Positions 1 through 8,904 of a DNA stretch of 43,446 bases are shown here, piece by piece. Each line of letters starts with the position of its first letter. Positions within the stretch are counted from its first letter, which is position 1. The notes under the pieces were generated by a model. That model was not told where the DNA came from and made no database searches. It saw only the letters and a program-made list of their open reading frames with translations. Origin of the DNA: Alcanivoracaceae bacterium. GTDB taxonomy: Bacteria; Pseudomonadota; Gammaproteobacteria; Xanthomonadales; Marinicellaceae. The translations under genes and the position numbers were made by a program. The DNA is taken from the NCBI GenBank assembly GCA_016763695.1, contig JAESTH010000164.1, positions 1-43,446 on the forward strand, read 5' to 3'.

Positions 1-1
1 A

Positions 2-1507
2 AAATGCAAAACTAAAAATTTTACTGCCACACCATTAATACCCGGCTATAAGGGACAGTCAGTTGCCAAGGATGTTTATTCGCCAGCACAGTTGGACTTT
101 CTGGTTGGGCATTGCATTGATGCTAAAGAACAAGATGTGCAATTGGCTTTAAGTAATGCACAATCAGTATTCAATCAATGGAATGAAACCCCAGTTGCTA
201 AACGAGCTATGCTCATAAATAAAGTGGCTGATTTAATGGAAAAAAATCAAACCACTCTTTTGTATTTACTGCGCCATGAAGCAGGTAAGAGTTTAGCTGA
301 CAGCATTTCTGAAATAAAAGAAGCAATAGATTTTTGTCGGTATTATGCCCATCATGCCAACGCTAAAATGGCAGATGCGATAAAAATGCCTGGTCCCACA
401 GGTGAAAGTAACTTTCTGACCTTGCAGGGCAAAGGTGTTTTTGTCTGTATTAGTCCATGGAATTTCCCAGTGGCGATATATGTTGGACAAATTGTGGCGG
501 CATTGGTCACAGGTAATTGCGTTATCGCAAAGCCTGCGGAACAAACCTCGATTATTGGTTATTATCTGGCTTGTTTAATTCACCAGGCAGGTGTTCCGCA
601 AACTGTATTTCAATTTGTACCAGGCTTAGGCAGGGAAATTGGCAATGTGCTATGCCAATCCAATAAAACCACCGGTGTGGTCTTTACGGGCTCCACCCAA
701 ACCGCTCAAATCATCAATAAAAATTTAGCCAACCGAGAAAATGTCGCTATAGCCACTTTGGTGGCAGAAACTGGTGGGCAAAATTGCATGATAGCGGATT
801 CATCAGCCTTGCCAGAACAATTGGTCAAAGATGTGATCGCATCGGCCTTTGTCAGTGCCGGCCAAAGGTGTTCGGCATTGCGTATATTATATATTCAGGA
901 AGATATTGCTGATAATGTCCTGAAAATGCTCTCAGGTGCCATGGATGAAATGAACATCAGTCACCCACAAAACTATTCATCCGATGTGGGTCCCTTGATT
1001 GATGGTGTCTCATTGAATAAGCTCAATGCCCATGTTAAATACATGCAGGACAAAGGTAAGCTGATTAAAGCGTTAAATGTTCCAGCAGAATTAAATGGCC
1101 ATTATTTCGCACCACATGCCTTTGAGATTGATTCTATTGAGTTGTTGTCACAAGAGGTCTTCGGCCCATTTTTGCATGTAATTAGATATAAAGCCAAACA
1201 ATTGGATGCTGTAATAGATGCAATTAATAACACAGGTTATGGCCTTACCTTCGGTATCCATTCCCGTATTAATAACAGCATAGAATATGTAGTTTCAAGA
1301 ATCCGTGTTGGTAACTGTTATATCAATCGCAGCACCATTGGTGCAGTGGTAGGCGTACACCCTTTTGGTGGCATGGGCTTATCTGGTACAGGTCCAAAAG
1401 CAGGTGGCCCCAATTATCTGGAAAGCTTTATCACCGAAAAAACCATCACCAACAATATCGCTGCAGTTGGTGGCAATGCCGATTTATTGGAGATTAGTGA
1501 GGATTGA
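2..1507 (+). CDS. putA: PutA C-terminal part: delta-1-pyrroline-5-carboxylate dehydrogenase domain (5' partial)
   Basis: This domain oxidises glutamate-5-semialdehyde/P5C to glutamate with NAD+ in proline catabolism. The frame is open from base 2, so the ORF-track start (a TTG at 92) is an artefact and the gene continues off the left edge. Aldehyde dehydrogenase signatures are clear: the general-base motif AETGGQN, the nucleophile motif SAGQRCSALR, and the late motif GPKAGGPNYL. The ending 'AVGGNADLL' resembles the tail of bifunctional PutA proteins, which argues for PutA rather than a stand-alone P5C dehydrogenase. The proline dehydrogenase half would lie outside the window. The gene converges on the 902-aa gene, with a perfect palindrome between them. 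A decayed second copy of its 3' end lies at 8049-8648. Confidence 0.88.
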   Translation, partial: KCKTKNFTATPLIPGYKGQSVAKDVYSPAQLDFLVGHCIDAKEQDVQLALSNAQSVFNQWNETPVAKRAMLINKVADLMEKNQTTLLYLLRHEAGKSLADSISEIKEAIDFCRYYAHHANAKMADAIKMPGPTGESNFLTLQGKGVFVCISPWNFPVAIYVGQIVAALVTGNCVIAKPAEQTSIIGYYLACLIHQAGVPQTVFQFVPGLGREIGNVLCQSNKTTGVVFTGSTQTAQIINKNLANRENVAIATLVAETGGQNCMIADSSALPEQLVKDVIASAFVSAGQRCSALRILYIQEDIADNVLKMLSGAMDEMNISHPQNYSSDVGPLIDGVSLNKLNAHVKYMQDKGKLIKALNVPAELNGHYFAPHAFEIDSIELLSQEVFGPFLHVIRYKAKQLDAVIDAINNTGYGLTFGIHSRINNSIEYVVSRIRVGNCYINRSTIGAVVGVHPFGGMGLSGTGPKAGGPNYLESFITEKTITNNIAAVGGNADLLEISED

Positions 1508-1533
1508 TTAAAATCCTTTGCATTGGCAGTACG

Positions 1534-1561
1534 GTAGAGACAAGACATGTCTTGTCTCTTT
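1534..1561. terminator. 28-bp palindrome (copy 1), probable bidirectional terminator
   Basis: The sequence contains agagacaagaca followed by its exact reverse complement (12-bp arms, 1536-1559) and then a T-rich run. It lies between the convergent putA and 902-aa genes. It belongs to the same repeat family as 13192-13219 and 34405-34432. Confidence 0.7.
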
Positions 1562-1577
1562 TTATTCTTTATTCTCT

Positions 1578-4286
1578 TTATCCTTTTTTCCCATTAAGAT
1601 CACCCAACATATCTTCAGCATAGGGCATCCCAAGCACCTGTAACGTATGGCTCATATGTATTCTGCGATCGTTAAAGTCATCATAAAGATAATACAGCCC
1701 TGTTATATTTTCATAATATGCCTTACCCATGGTATGAATACTGATGCTTTTTTTTAAGTGCTTTCTGGCGGCTTTCTTATACCAAAATTTCTCCTTGTAC
1801 CCATCCTCTAAACTCCCAACATCTTTAATAACTTTATGGGTTAAATAGGCACAAAGCCCTGATTCCATATGAGTAAAATGAAAGGGTGAGTCATATAAAC
1901 TATTATAATAAAATAAAGTTGATGATAAGTCTTTCAGGCGCGTGCTTCGTTTCAATCTGAGGGAATCAGAAGATTCTATTTCAAAATCTTTCTTAACCAT
2001 ATAAGTACTATAGATTAAAACAGACAATCCTCGTAACCTGTTTAAAATGGGAAAACGCATAAAGAGTAAATGATTCTCCAATTTTTTTTGTATATATTTT
2101 TTCATCTCAAAGGTGTTAACTTGGAGAATATTCGTTATTTTTTTATGTACTGTTTTCTGAACACTTTCTTTGCTAATTAATGTTTTTAAGCTTTGATCAA
2201 AGAATTTTTTGATCCCTTCTTCCAGTTCTTTTTTTGGTAAATTATTAGTGAGATTATCAAATTCAGCTTGTATACTTGAATAAAAGCTTCCATTTGAGGA
2301 ACGGCAAATTAAGTCTGTAATTTTCATTTCAAATAATTCAGATATTTTCTTATCATACATCACTTTAAAATGGCCATTTAACCATTTATTAAGTGCTTTA
2401 TTAATTTCTCCATTTTTGAGATTTTTCTGATGTTCTCCTTCATTTACTAGGCGAATTATTTCATTGAAACTTTCATCTAATGTGAGTATTTCACCCATCT
2501 CAAATTTAACAGAGATCTTTTCTTTTAAATTTCCCCCAATTAGTTCTTCAAGTCTCTTTATTAATAATAAAAAATCTTTTATTTGTGTTTGGTTTTCATT
2601 TGTCAGTTTCTTGCTCGCATTATTTTTTTGCAAAACATCCTCAAGTACTTCATGCAGCTTTTTATCAAGTAAAACCTTGACTAATAAATCCTCGACTAAA
2701 TTTCCAACCTTTTTAACAACGATTGACTCTAAACATTCTTGACTGAAAACTTTATTGACTTTATCTTCTAGATTGTCGTCTTTTTCAAGCATCGATAAAT
2801 TCTTCAAAATTTCATTAAAATACTTTTGCTTGACTTCTTTATTTAATTCAATTAAGGAAAAGTCTTCTTTCCTATGGGTTCCCCATTTGAGTAAAAGCTT
2901 GCTTATACGAGTACATTGTTTGTAAGCTTTTTTTTCCAAACAGAGTAAATAAAGTGAGTAAGCTAATGTAATAAACTCAGGATAAAGAACTTTTTTGTGT
3001 GATTCATTAACATGTGGAGCTAAAACATGTGGAGCCAATCTGCCGAGTTTATTATCAAAGACTACTGCTTCAGCACTTTTTAAACAGGAGATTGAAAATT
3101 TCAATAAATAGTCAATATAGGCATTAAATATGGGCTCTTCAGATTTGGGTTTGCGATCCTCACTGGCACTGGTTTCTTTAGAGACAGTTATCCACCATAT
3201 TGATGTAGAAATTAAAGTTGCCAATTCTAAATATTCTTTTGAGGCAGATTCATAGTAACCTCCATCTTCAAGATATCGTATTCCCGCCCATGATAAATGT
3301 ATGCCTATAAAAAGCCTTTGTGCGTCAACATTATTGTTGTATTCCTCCAGTACATCTGGATAGCTTATATTTTCATTACCATCTACATCAAATGGCTCTG
3401 ACCTATATCTATTATCATTAAGCTTCCATTTTCCTAACCAATCACTCAAAACTCCACAATCAACACACCAATTGCCTTTAATTCTAAATATTAAATTATC
3501 ATTGCCTTTATTGCATTCTATTGATGACAAACCCATCCATTCATCAATAATTTTATAAAAATCTTGAGGATTATTTATTATTTTACCCTCACTAGCACTG
3601 CAACAAGTGTCATCACTTGCATTGGTATTTTTGATATTAACACTATCTTCAATGATATCTAATTTAAATATATTCATTTTAGCTAATGTTGAGTCACCAA
3701 TATCCATCAAGTTTGAAGAAAGGGCCAATATAAGATAATCGGGTTTATTCAAAATAGAAAGGCATTCAGTATCTTCTCTAGTAGAATTAAGTTTACGGTC
3801 AGAAGTGTTAATCCGATGATAAAGAAACCTTCTTAGTTCATGTAATGCCACCGAATAGTGGTAAGTAGCACGTAATAAGTAACCATGTATAAGTTCCCGT
3901 TTACCATTTTCATGTTTTACAGTTTCTTGGTTGCCTTTAAAAAAAGCCAGATCTCCTGTTTTATTATGTAATTGAGAAGCAATAAGTGAAAAATTTGAAT
4001 GGCCGTACGTAGAGGGGGATATTGTTTTACAATCATGCATATCTTTAATAAATGGCAGGATTGTTCGTAACTTACCAATGCCTTTTTCTAATATAACCAA
4101 ACTCGCATCCAAACTGCCAGACATTTTTTCTATCAGCCAGGCTTCAGCAAATAAGGGCTGATAAAGTATTTTGAAATATTTAAGCACGTTATGGCGTTTA
4201 ATTTTATCACTCTGATTTTCAATCGATCGCTCTGAAAAATATTGGAGTATTTTCATTGAGATATGTTTATTTTCCATTTTTTTCAC
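1578..4286 (-). CDS. Uncharacterised 902-aa protein, partner of KAP-like ATPase
   Basis: I do not recognise this family. The protein appears soluble, with no signal peptide or clear membrane segment. It is rich in amphipathic helices, with a Lys/Glu-rich, coiled-coil-like central stretch (roughly residues 490-730), and the N-terminal and C-terminal parts look like all-helical repeat (TPR-like) scaffolds. A CVDCG pair (roughly residue 275) and a CC dipeptide are visible but do not make a convincing zinc site. The ORF-track start is a GTG at 4286; an in-frame ATG at 4277 is equally possible. Either start overlaps the 3' end of the ATPase gene, so the two are translationally coupled. The coding region is visibly more AT-rich than the core genes. 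The overlap suggests the two proteins form one machine, but the function is unknown. Confidence 0.75.
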   Translation of the reverse strand: MKKMENKHISMKILQYFSERSIENQSDKIKRHNVLKYFKILYQPLFAEAWLIEKMSGSLDASLVILEKGIGKLRTILPFIKDMHDCKTISPSTYGHSNFSLIASQLHNKTGDLAFFKGNQETVKHENGKRELIHGYLLRATYHYSVALHELRRFLYHRINTSDRKLNSTREDTECLSILNKPDYLILALSSNLMDIGDSTLAKMNIFKLDIIEDSVNIKNTNASDDTCCSASEGKIINNPQDFYKIIDEWMGLSSIECNKGNDNLIFRIKGNWCVDCGVLSDWLGKWKLNDNRYRSEPFDVDGNENISYPDVLEEYNNNVDAQRLFIGIHLSWAGIRYLEDGGYYESASKEYLELATLISTSIWWITVSKETSASEDRKPKSEEPIFNAYIDYLLKFSISCLKSAEAVVFDNKLGRLAPHVLAPHVNESHKKVLYPEFITLAYSLYLLCLEKKAYKQCTRISKLLLKWGTHRKEDFSLIELNKEVKQKYFNEILKNLSMLEKDDNLEDKVNKVFSQECLESIVVKKVGNLVEDLLVKVLLDKKLHEVLEDVLQKNNASKKLTNENQTQIKDFLLLIKRLEELIGGNLKEKISVKFEMGEILTLDESFNEIIRLVNEGEHQKNLKNGEINKALNKWLNGHFKVMYDKKISELFEMKITDLICRSSNGSFYSSIQAEFDNLTNNLPKKELEEGIKKFFDQSLKTLISKESVQKTVHKKITNILQVNTFEMKKYIQKKLENHLLFMRFPILNRLRGLSVLIYSTYMVKKDFEIESSDSLRLKRSTRLKDLSSTLFYYNSLYDSPFHFTHMESGLCAYLTHKVIKDVGSLEDGYKEKFWYKKAARKHLKKSISIHTMGKAYYENITGLYYLYDDFNDRRIHMSHTLQVLGMPYAEDMLGDLNGKKG

Positions 4287-7200
4287 TGGGGGAATTAATC
4301 TTATTAATTCCTAAAAAAGTCCTTATAAGTTTGTTTGCTAAGCTTTTAGCATCGCGATAATGCGAAAGGGCTACTAAAGGCCGGTTATCTTTTTCATATG
4401 TCTGACCTAACATCAACATCAATGTTAATCTTTCATTGCCCCAATTAATATTGGCCTTTAAACCATTAGAACCATCTGAAAGTATTTCTCCGATTGGGAA
4501 ATTACCCTGTTGAGAATGACGTATATTATAATTTTTATCTAATATATCAATGGCCTTGATATATTCACTTCTGGCCGCATCAAACTCTTTATCCAGATCG
4601 TATAATTCGCCTAATCCAGTAATTAAATCCAGGTTGTTTGAATCATATTCCTTTAACTTCCTTTTATAAATTTTCTTCAAATCACCAGATTCATCTAAAG
4701 TAAAATTATAGGCCGCACTGTCATTGTCTGATACTTTTGATAAATAGGCTAATTCCTTACTTAAATCGCTTCTAAATTTGAATACAAATATACCATTGAG
4801 AACCCTATGTAAGTAAAGCCCTGAAAACTGCTCTACAATGGATTCAAAAACCCTTTGCAGTTCTGGTAAGCGGTGAATATGGGCTAATTCATCAAGGCGA
4901 TACAAGTGACGCCAGGAGAAAGCATGGCCATGAAATTTCATGATAAAGTCCGATAAATAAAATATCGCCGTTGCCATTTTATCATCTGCCTGAGCAATAT
5001 AATTCCCTACTTTAAGATTTATATTATAAAATACATCTGCTAAAAACTGAATACGGATAATTTCATTGTCTCCAAATTCCAGAACATCTAAACACTCAAT
5101 GTTGTTTTTTTTGTCCCTTACTATTGCAGGGTTAATGAACTCCAAAAACAGTCGTTTTAACTGTTTTGGGTTGCCTTGAGATCTATATGTAAGAAATTGA
5201 ATGAAATTTAAAATAAACTTTTCCTGGTCGACTATTGACATCTCATCAAATTGGTTGAATTTAATATAAACAGAATCACTTTCTGTTATGTCTTTATGCC
5301 CTTGAAAAAGTTTTAGGTTGCTATAAAGAGCGCGAAATTCAGAATTTTCTTTTCCTTCATTCATTAGTGAAAAAGTTTCTGCTAACTGGTTTTGATCTTT
5401 GCTAGATAATATGTTGCTATTAATTAATTTATATTGAAGCTCAAAAGAGCTTTTTCCAGATAGATCCTTGCTATAAGGACGGGCTCTTTCATACTGCAAA
5501 TTAACATATTCAATAATATTGGTTTTAATATCAGTTAAATCTCCCTCATTATCTGTCAATAAAGAGGGGATAAACAGTTCAATGTCAAAGATGCTGGTTA
5601 GAAAGGCTTCTCTGGAGTTTGAATCTGCCAACCATTGATCATGTAGATCTCTACCTGCCACAAAGATAAATTTAGCTTTTGCGGTGGTGATAAAATTCTT
5701 CATATCTGATAACAAAATGTTTATTTGATGTGTTCTAGCCGCCTCATTTTCGGTATAACTTTTTTGTTTATCATGAATCTCCACATGCTCAACCATACCA
5801 CCATGATTATGCAATTTATCCAGCTCATCAAAAACAAAAATAATTGAAGGGGCTGCCAGCGTAAATATTTTTCCGTGTGATAAAAACCAGCCTTTTTGAT
5901 CTTTACTGATATCTTCAATCAGTTTGATCATTCTGATTTCTGCAATTCTTGGGTTAATGGGTTCACTTTGAGTAGATTTTTCATTATTCCATAAGACTGA
6001 ACCAGCAATATTATGTAAAGAACCGATGACTCCTTTTTGCGTGCGAGTCACTCGTGAAGAAAAATCTCTTAACAGGCGGTCTATTTTTGCAATATTCCTT
6101 CTTTGATAACTTATAGGTTTAAATAAAATTGCTAAATACAGAATAAAGAATATTAATAGCATCCCAATCAGGTCAATTAAAGTATATTTAAAATAAATCC
6201 ATCCATCTTTTGGTTCTCCTACAGTATTCAATAAATATGTAGTAAGTAATATTGTTTCATCTATTTGTCCTTCAAGAATAGGCCTCTTTAGAAAGTCATT
6301 CAGCTTGTATTCTGAACTTGAAGAGTATGATTTCTGATATTTGGTAGAAACAGAGCTATTTTCGTTATTTGTCACCTGCTTATTTATAACCATCTCATAA
6401 TCAACCTGATTATCAAAACTATTAAATGTACTCGATAATGGCTTCCATAATATTAAACTTAAAAACATCAATATTATTGGAATAATTTTATTATAGGCAT
6501 AATTACCGCCTAAAAATATACTACTGTATTTGCTTTTGAGTTCGATTAACATGGCATGAATTATATTTGAATGATTTAAATCCTTAAAACCCAGATTAAT
6601 GGGAATATAAATTGAAGGAACCTTATGGTGTAATATAATCCAGGGGAATGACCATTGTGATAAAAAAATGGCATATCGCCTTTGTTTTTTTGCAAAATCT
6701 GAGTTGGTGCTTTTTGCTAATATTTTTTTAATTATGCTATCTTCTATGAAGTAACCAAAAGCCATATACGCTACTGATAAAAAGATAAGTGCCTTACTAA
6801 TGCAACTCAATAATAATGGTTGTTGTATTAACAAAAATAATAATAGAATATTCAAGATCACAATTAAGATCACACAAATAATAAAACTAAAATGAGCTGG
6901 TTTTTTAGAAACTAATGTGATTATCCATAACATTAGATGATTAATTATTGCAAAGAAGAGCCCCGCACTTAGAGTGTCTATAATTAATGATTGTTTCTCT
7001 TCTTCATTAGCCAAAAAATATCCTCTTATAATAATTATTAATACAGGAACCAGCAGGAATGTATATGACTTTATTTTTAGCCAATTTACAAGCTTAAATA
7101 TTTGCATGGAAACTTTGTCATCGCGATCCTTTATACTACTATGATATTGTGATTTAATACTTTTCAGAGCTTTACGAAGCATCCAACCATACAAAAATAT

Positions 7201-7635
7201 AACCAGTGTAGGAAATATTCCAAAAAGCCCAAATAAAATTTTTGTAAAGCTATTATCTACCTCTATTCCCTTTATAGATATTAGAACTAAACTAGAATCA
7301 AAGATGAAAGCTAGAAAAAAAGAAATGACCGAAATAAAAAGATAATCGCCAATTTTTGAAGTATTGTTGTTTTGAATTATTCTGGGATTGATTTCTAAAT
7401 TATGCTCTGCAACGCAATGATTAACAAAACTGGTTTTTCCACTGCCTCTTGTGCCAGTGACTAACAAGCAACCGTTTTTCTTGGGTTCTAGTAACCACCT
7501 AATAAAGAACTTCCTTTGTTTCTTGCGACCAACCATGGTTTCGTTGTATGGTGATTTTAACAAGCCGCCCTGAATAATGCGACCGAATGGAATAACTAAC
7601 TTTTGATTGACAAAATCATTGAAAATACTTTTCAT
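4267..7635 (-). CDS. KAP/YobI-like P-loop ATPase with multiple membrane segments
   Basis: Walker A (GTRGSGKTSF, residues 61-70) lies near the N-terminus, preceded by a VGRKKQ motif typical of STAND/AAA-like NTPases. Some eight hydrophobic helices are inserted between residues 97 and 510. Walker B (IIFVFDELDK, about 598-607) and a sensor-1-like strand (KFIFVAGRD, about 655) follow. This split, with membrane helices between Walker A and B, is characteristic of KAP and YobI-like NTPases. A QGNPKQLKRLF motif (about residue 850) looks like a sensor-2/lid helix. The C-terminal ~100 residues look TPR-like. A strong purine-rich ribosome site (gggggagaagg) precedes the ATG. KAP-type ATPases occur in phage defence and membrane-associated signalling; that role here is inference. 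The gene leads an operon with the 902-aa gene. Confidence 0.82.
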   Translation of the reverse strand: MKSIFNDFVNQKLVIPFGRIIQGGLLKSPYNETMVGRKKQRKFFIRWLLEPKKNGCLLVTGTRGSGKTSFVNHCVAEHNLEINPRIIQNNNTSKIGDYLFISVISFFLAFIFDSSLVLISIKGIEVDNSFTKILFGLFGIFPTLVIFLYGWMLRKALKSIKSQYHSSIKDRDDKVSMQIFKLVNWLKIKSYTFLLVPVLIIIIRGYFLANEEEKQSLIIDTLSAGLFFAIINHLMLWIITLVSKKPAHFSFIICVILIVILNILLLFLLIQQPLLLSCISKALIFLSVAYMAFGYFIEDSIIKKILAKSTNSDFAKKQRRYAIFLSQWSFPWIILHHKVPSIYIPINLGFKDLNHSNIIHAMLIELKSKYSSIFLGGNYAYNKIIPIILMFLSLILWKPLSSTFNSFDNQVDYEMVINKQVTNNENSSVSTKYQKSYSSSSEYKLNDFLKRPILEGQIDETILLTTYLLNTVGEPKDGWIYFKYTLIDLIGMLLIFFILYLAILFKPISYQRRNIAKIDRLLRDFSSRVTRTQKGVIGSLHNIAGSVLWNNEKSTQSEPINPRIAEIRMIKLIEDISKDQKGWFLSHGKIFTLAAPSIIFVFDELDKLHNHGGMVEHVEIHDKQKSYTENEAARTHQINILLSDMKNFITTAKAKFIFVAGRDLHDQWLADSNSREAFLTSIFDIELFIPSLLTDNEGDLTDIKTNIIEYVNLQYERARPYSKDLSGKSSFELQYKLINSNILSSKDQNQLAETFSLMNEGKENSEFRALYSNLKLFQGHKDITESDSVYIKFNQFDEMSIVDQEKFILNFIQFLTYRSQGNPKQLKRLFLEFINPAIVRDKKNNIECLDVLEFGDNEIIRIQFLADVFYNINLKVGNYIAQADDKMATAIFYLSDFIMKFHGHAFSWRHLYRLDELAHIHRLPELQRVFESIVEQFSGLYLHRVLNGIFVFKFRSDLSKELAYLSKVSDNDSAAYNFTLDESGDLKKIYKRKLKEYDSNNLDLITGLGELYDLDKEFDAARSEYIKAIDILDKNYNIRHSQQGNFPIGEILSDGSNGLKANINWGNERLTLMLMLGQTYEKDNRPLVALSHYRDAKSLANKLIRTFLGINKINSPSEKNGK

Positions 7636-7886
7636 GTCCTTCTCCCCCTTCCAATAATACAGTTTAATAAATCGTATAAAAGACAGAGGATAAAATCCTT
7701 TTAGTGGTTTATTTAACTGCGAACAGAAATAAATATACTATTTAGTATAGCGTACAGATAAGAAATTGTAAACAGCCTTATTCAATATTGAATGAGCCTG
7801 AAATAAAAGCCACTTCTAACATGAAAGGAGTCTAAAAATTGCATAAAGAATAAATGTAGTTCATTTTTTGTCAAATGAGAACGATC
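7636..7886. other. AT-rich spacer upstream of the ATPase operon
   Basis: I see no gene here. It must hold the minus-strand promoter of the ATPase operon. Read on the minus strand, tttatacgat and tattat are possible -10 elements, but no convincing -35 is visible. Confidence 0.4.
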
Positions 7887-8048
7887 ATGAAATTTGAAAA
7901 ATTAAAATCAATCGAACAACTTCTACAATTTATTATTGGAACAAAAAAAGTAATATTCCAAATCAAGTAAAGTAAAACGGAGAAGTATGAATGGATTACT
8001 AAAGAATTAGTGAGATTTAAGTGTTCATGTCTTTGTAAAAAAGAAAAA
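7887..8048 (+). pseudogene. Truncated transposase/integrase N-terminal remnant
   Basis: Translation from the ATG gives 27 codons, a TAA at 7968, then continued in-frame similarity. The pieces LLQFIIGTKKVIFQIK and SKTEKYEWITKELVRF, ending in KKEKG, resemble the conserved N-terminus of a widespread group of IS-encoded integrase-core transposases (FLxGTxxVxFxV, KxErYxWIxxtLxrFxY, LsKxeKG). The homology ends exactly where the putA-like sequence begins, so the rest of the transposase was lost in a deletion or recombination. No terminal inverted repeat was found. Confidence 0.6.
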
Positions 8049-8648
8049 GGTGGGCAGAATTGCATGATAGCAGATTCATTAGCCTTGCCAGAGCAATTGG
8101 TTAAAGATGTTCGGCAGTACGTTACTGTTTATTCAGGAATACATTGCTGATAATGTCCTGAACATGCTCAATACTCATGTTAAATACATGCAGGACAAAG
8201 GTAAACTGATTAAGGCGTTAAATGTTCCAGCAGAATTAAATGGCCATTATTTCGTATCACATGCCTTTGAACTTGACTCTAGTAAATTATTAGCACAAGA
8301 AGTCTTCGGCACATTTTGCACGTAATCAGATATAAGGCCAAACATTTGGATGCTGTAATAGATGCGATTAATAATACAGGCTATGGCCTAACCTTCAGCA
8401 TTCATTCCCGTATTAATAGCACCATAGAATATGTTGTTTCAAGAAATCGTGTTGGTCACTGTTATATTATCGCAGCACCATTAGCAGTGGTTGACGTACA
8501 TCCCTTTGGAGGCCTAGGTTTATCTGGTACAGGCCCCAATGCTGGTGGCTCCAATTACCTGGAAAGTTTTATCACCGAAAAAACTATCACTAACAACATT
8601 GTAGCTGTCGGCAGTAATGCCGATTTATTAGAGAGTATCGATGGTTGA
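8049..8648 (+). pseudogene. Decayed duplicate of the putA 3' end
   Basis: The sequence aligns with bases 773-1507 of the window (the intact putA end), from GGQNCMIAD to NADLLE. Compared with the intact copy it has a 37-bp deletion just before the catalytic Cys codon and a 93-bp deletion, both between short direct repeats (tgt and gctc). It also has a 1-nt loss near 8312 that changes frame and small indels around 8466-8480. The ORF-track entries at 8107-8325 and 8316-8648 are fragments of this one pseudogene. It lies on the same strand as putA, on the far side of the ATPase operon. Confidence 0.9.
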
Positions 8649-8904
8649 TTTGAAAAACTATTGCTTAACAATAGTTTTAATGTAGGTGAAAATGTGAAGA
8701 TAAGCTATGTTTTTTAAGGCTTATTTCATATTGGACAAGGCTAAATATTGTGAATATGTAGATAATGCATTACTATCTTTAGATAAATTGCATCTACATA
8801 ATACTCATATATTAATACAATAATTAATTATAAATTAATATTCTGCGCAACTAATATGAATATTAATTTAAAAATGATTTCCACACTAAAAAAGGTTAAA
8901 TATA
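8649..8904. promoter_or_regulatory. Upstream region of the STAND gene with two inverted repeats
   Basis: No gene is visible. There are two dyads. The first has 9-bp arms tatgtagat (8755-8763) and atctacata (8792-8800), enclosing a small hairpin, tatct-tt-agata (8774-8785). The second has arms attaatatt (8834-8842) and aatattaat (8859-8867), close to the start of the STAND gene. These could be operators or transcript hairpins. An AAGG ribosome site lies about 10 nt before the ATG at 8905. Confidence 0.45.

Noticed and set aside
5721-5918. 65-aa minus-strand ORF within the ATPase gene
   Set aside because: A frame shadow of the Walker B region of the large ATPase on the same strand.
7871-8065. 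Minus-strand 64-aa ORF
   Set aside because: Antisense to the transposase remnant, with no start signal or family pattern.
8107-8648. ORF-track entries 8107-8325 and 8316-8648 as two small genes
   Set aside because: Both are frames of one decayed putA 3' copy; the intact homologous sequence is at 773-1507.
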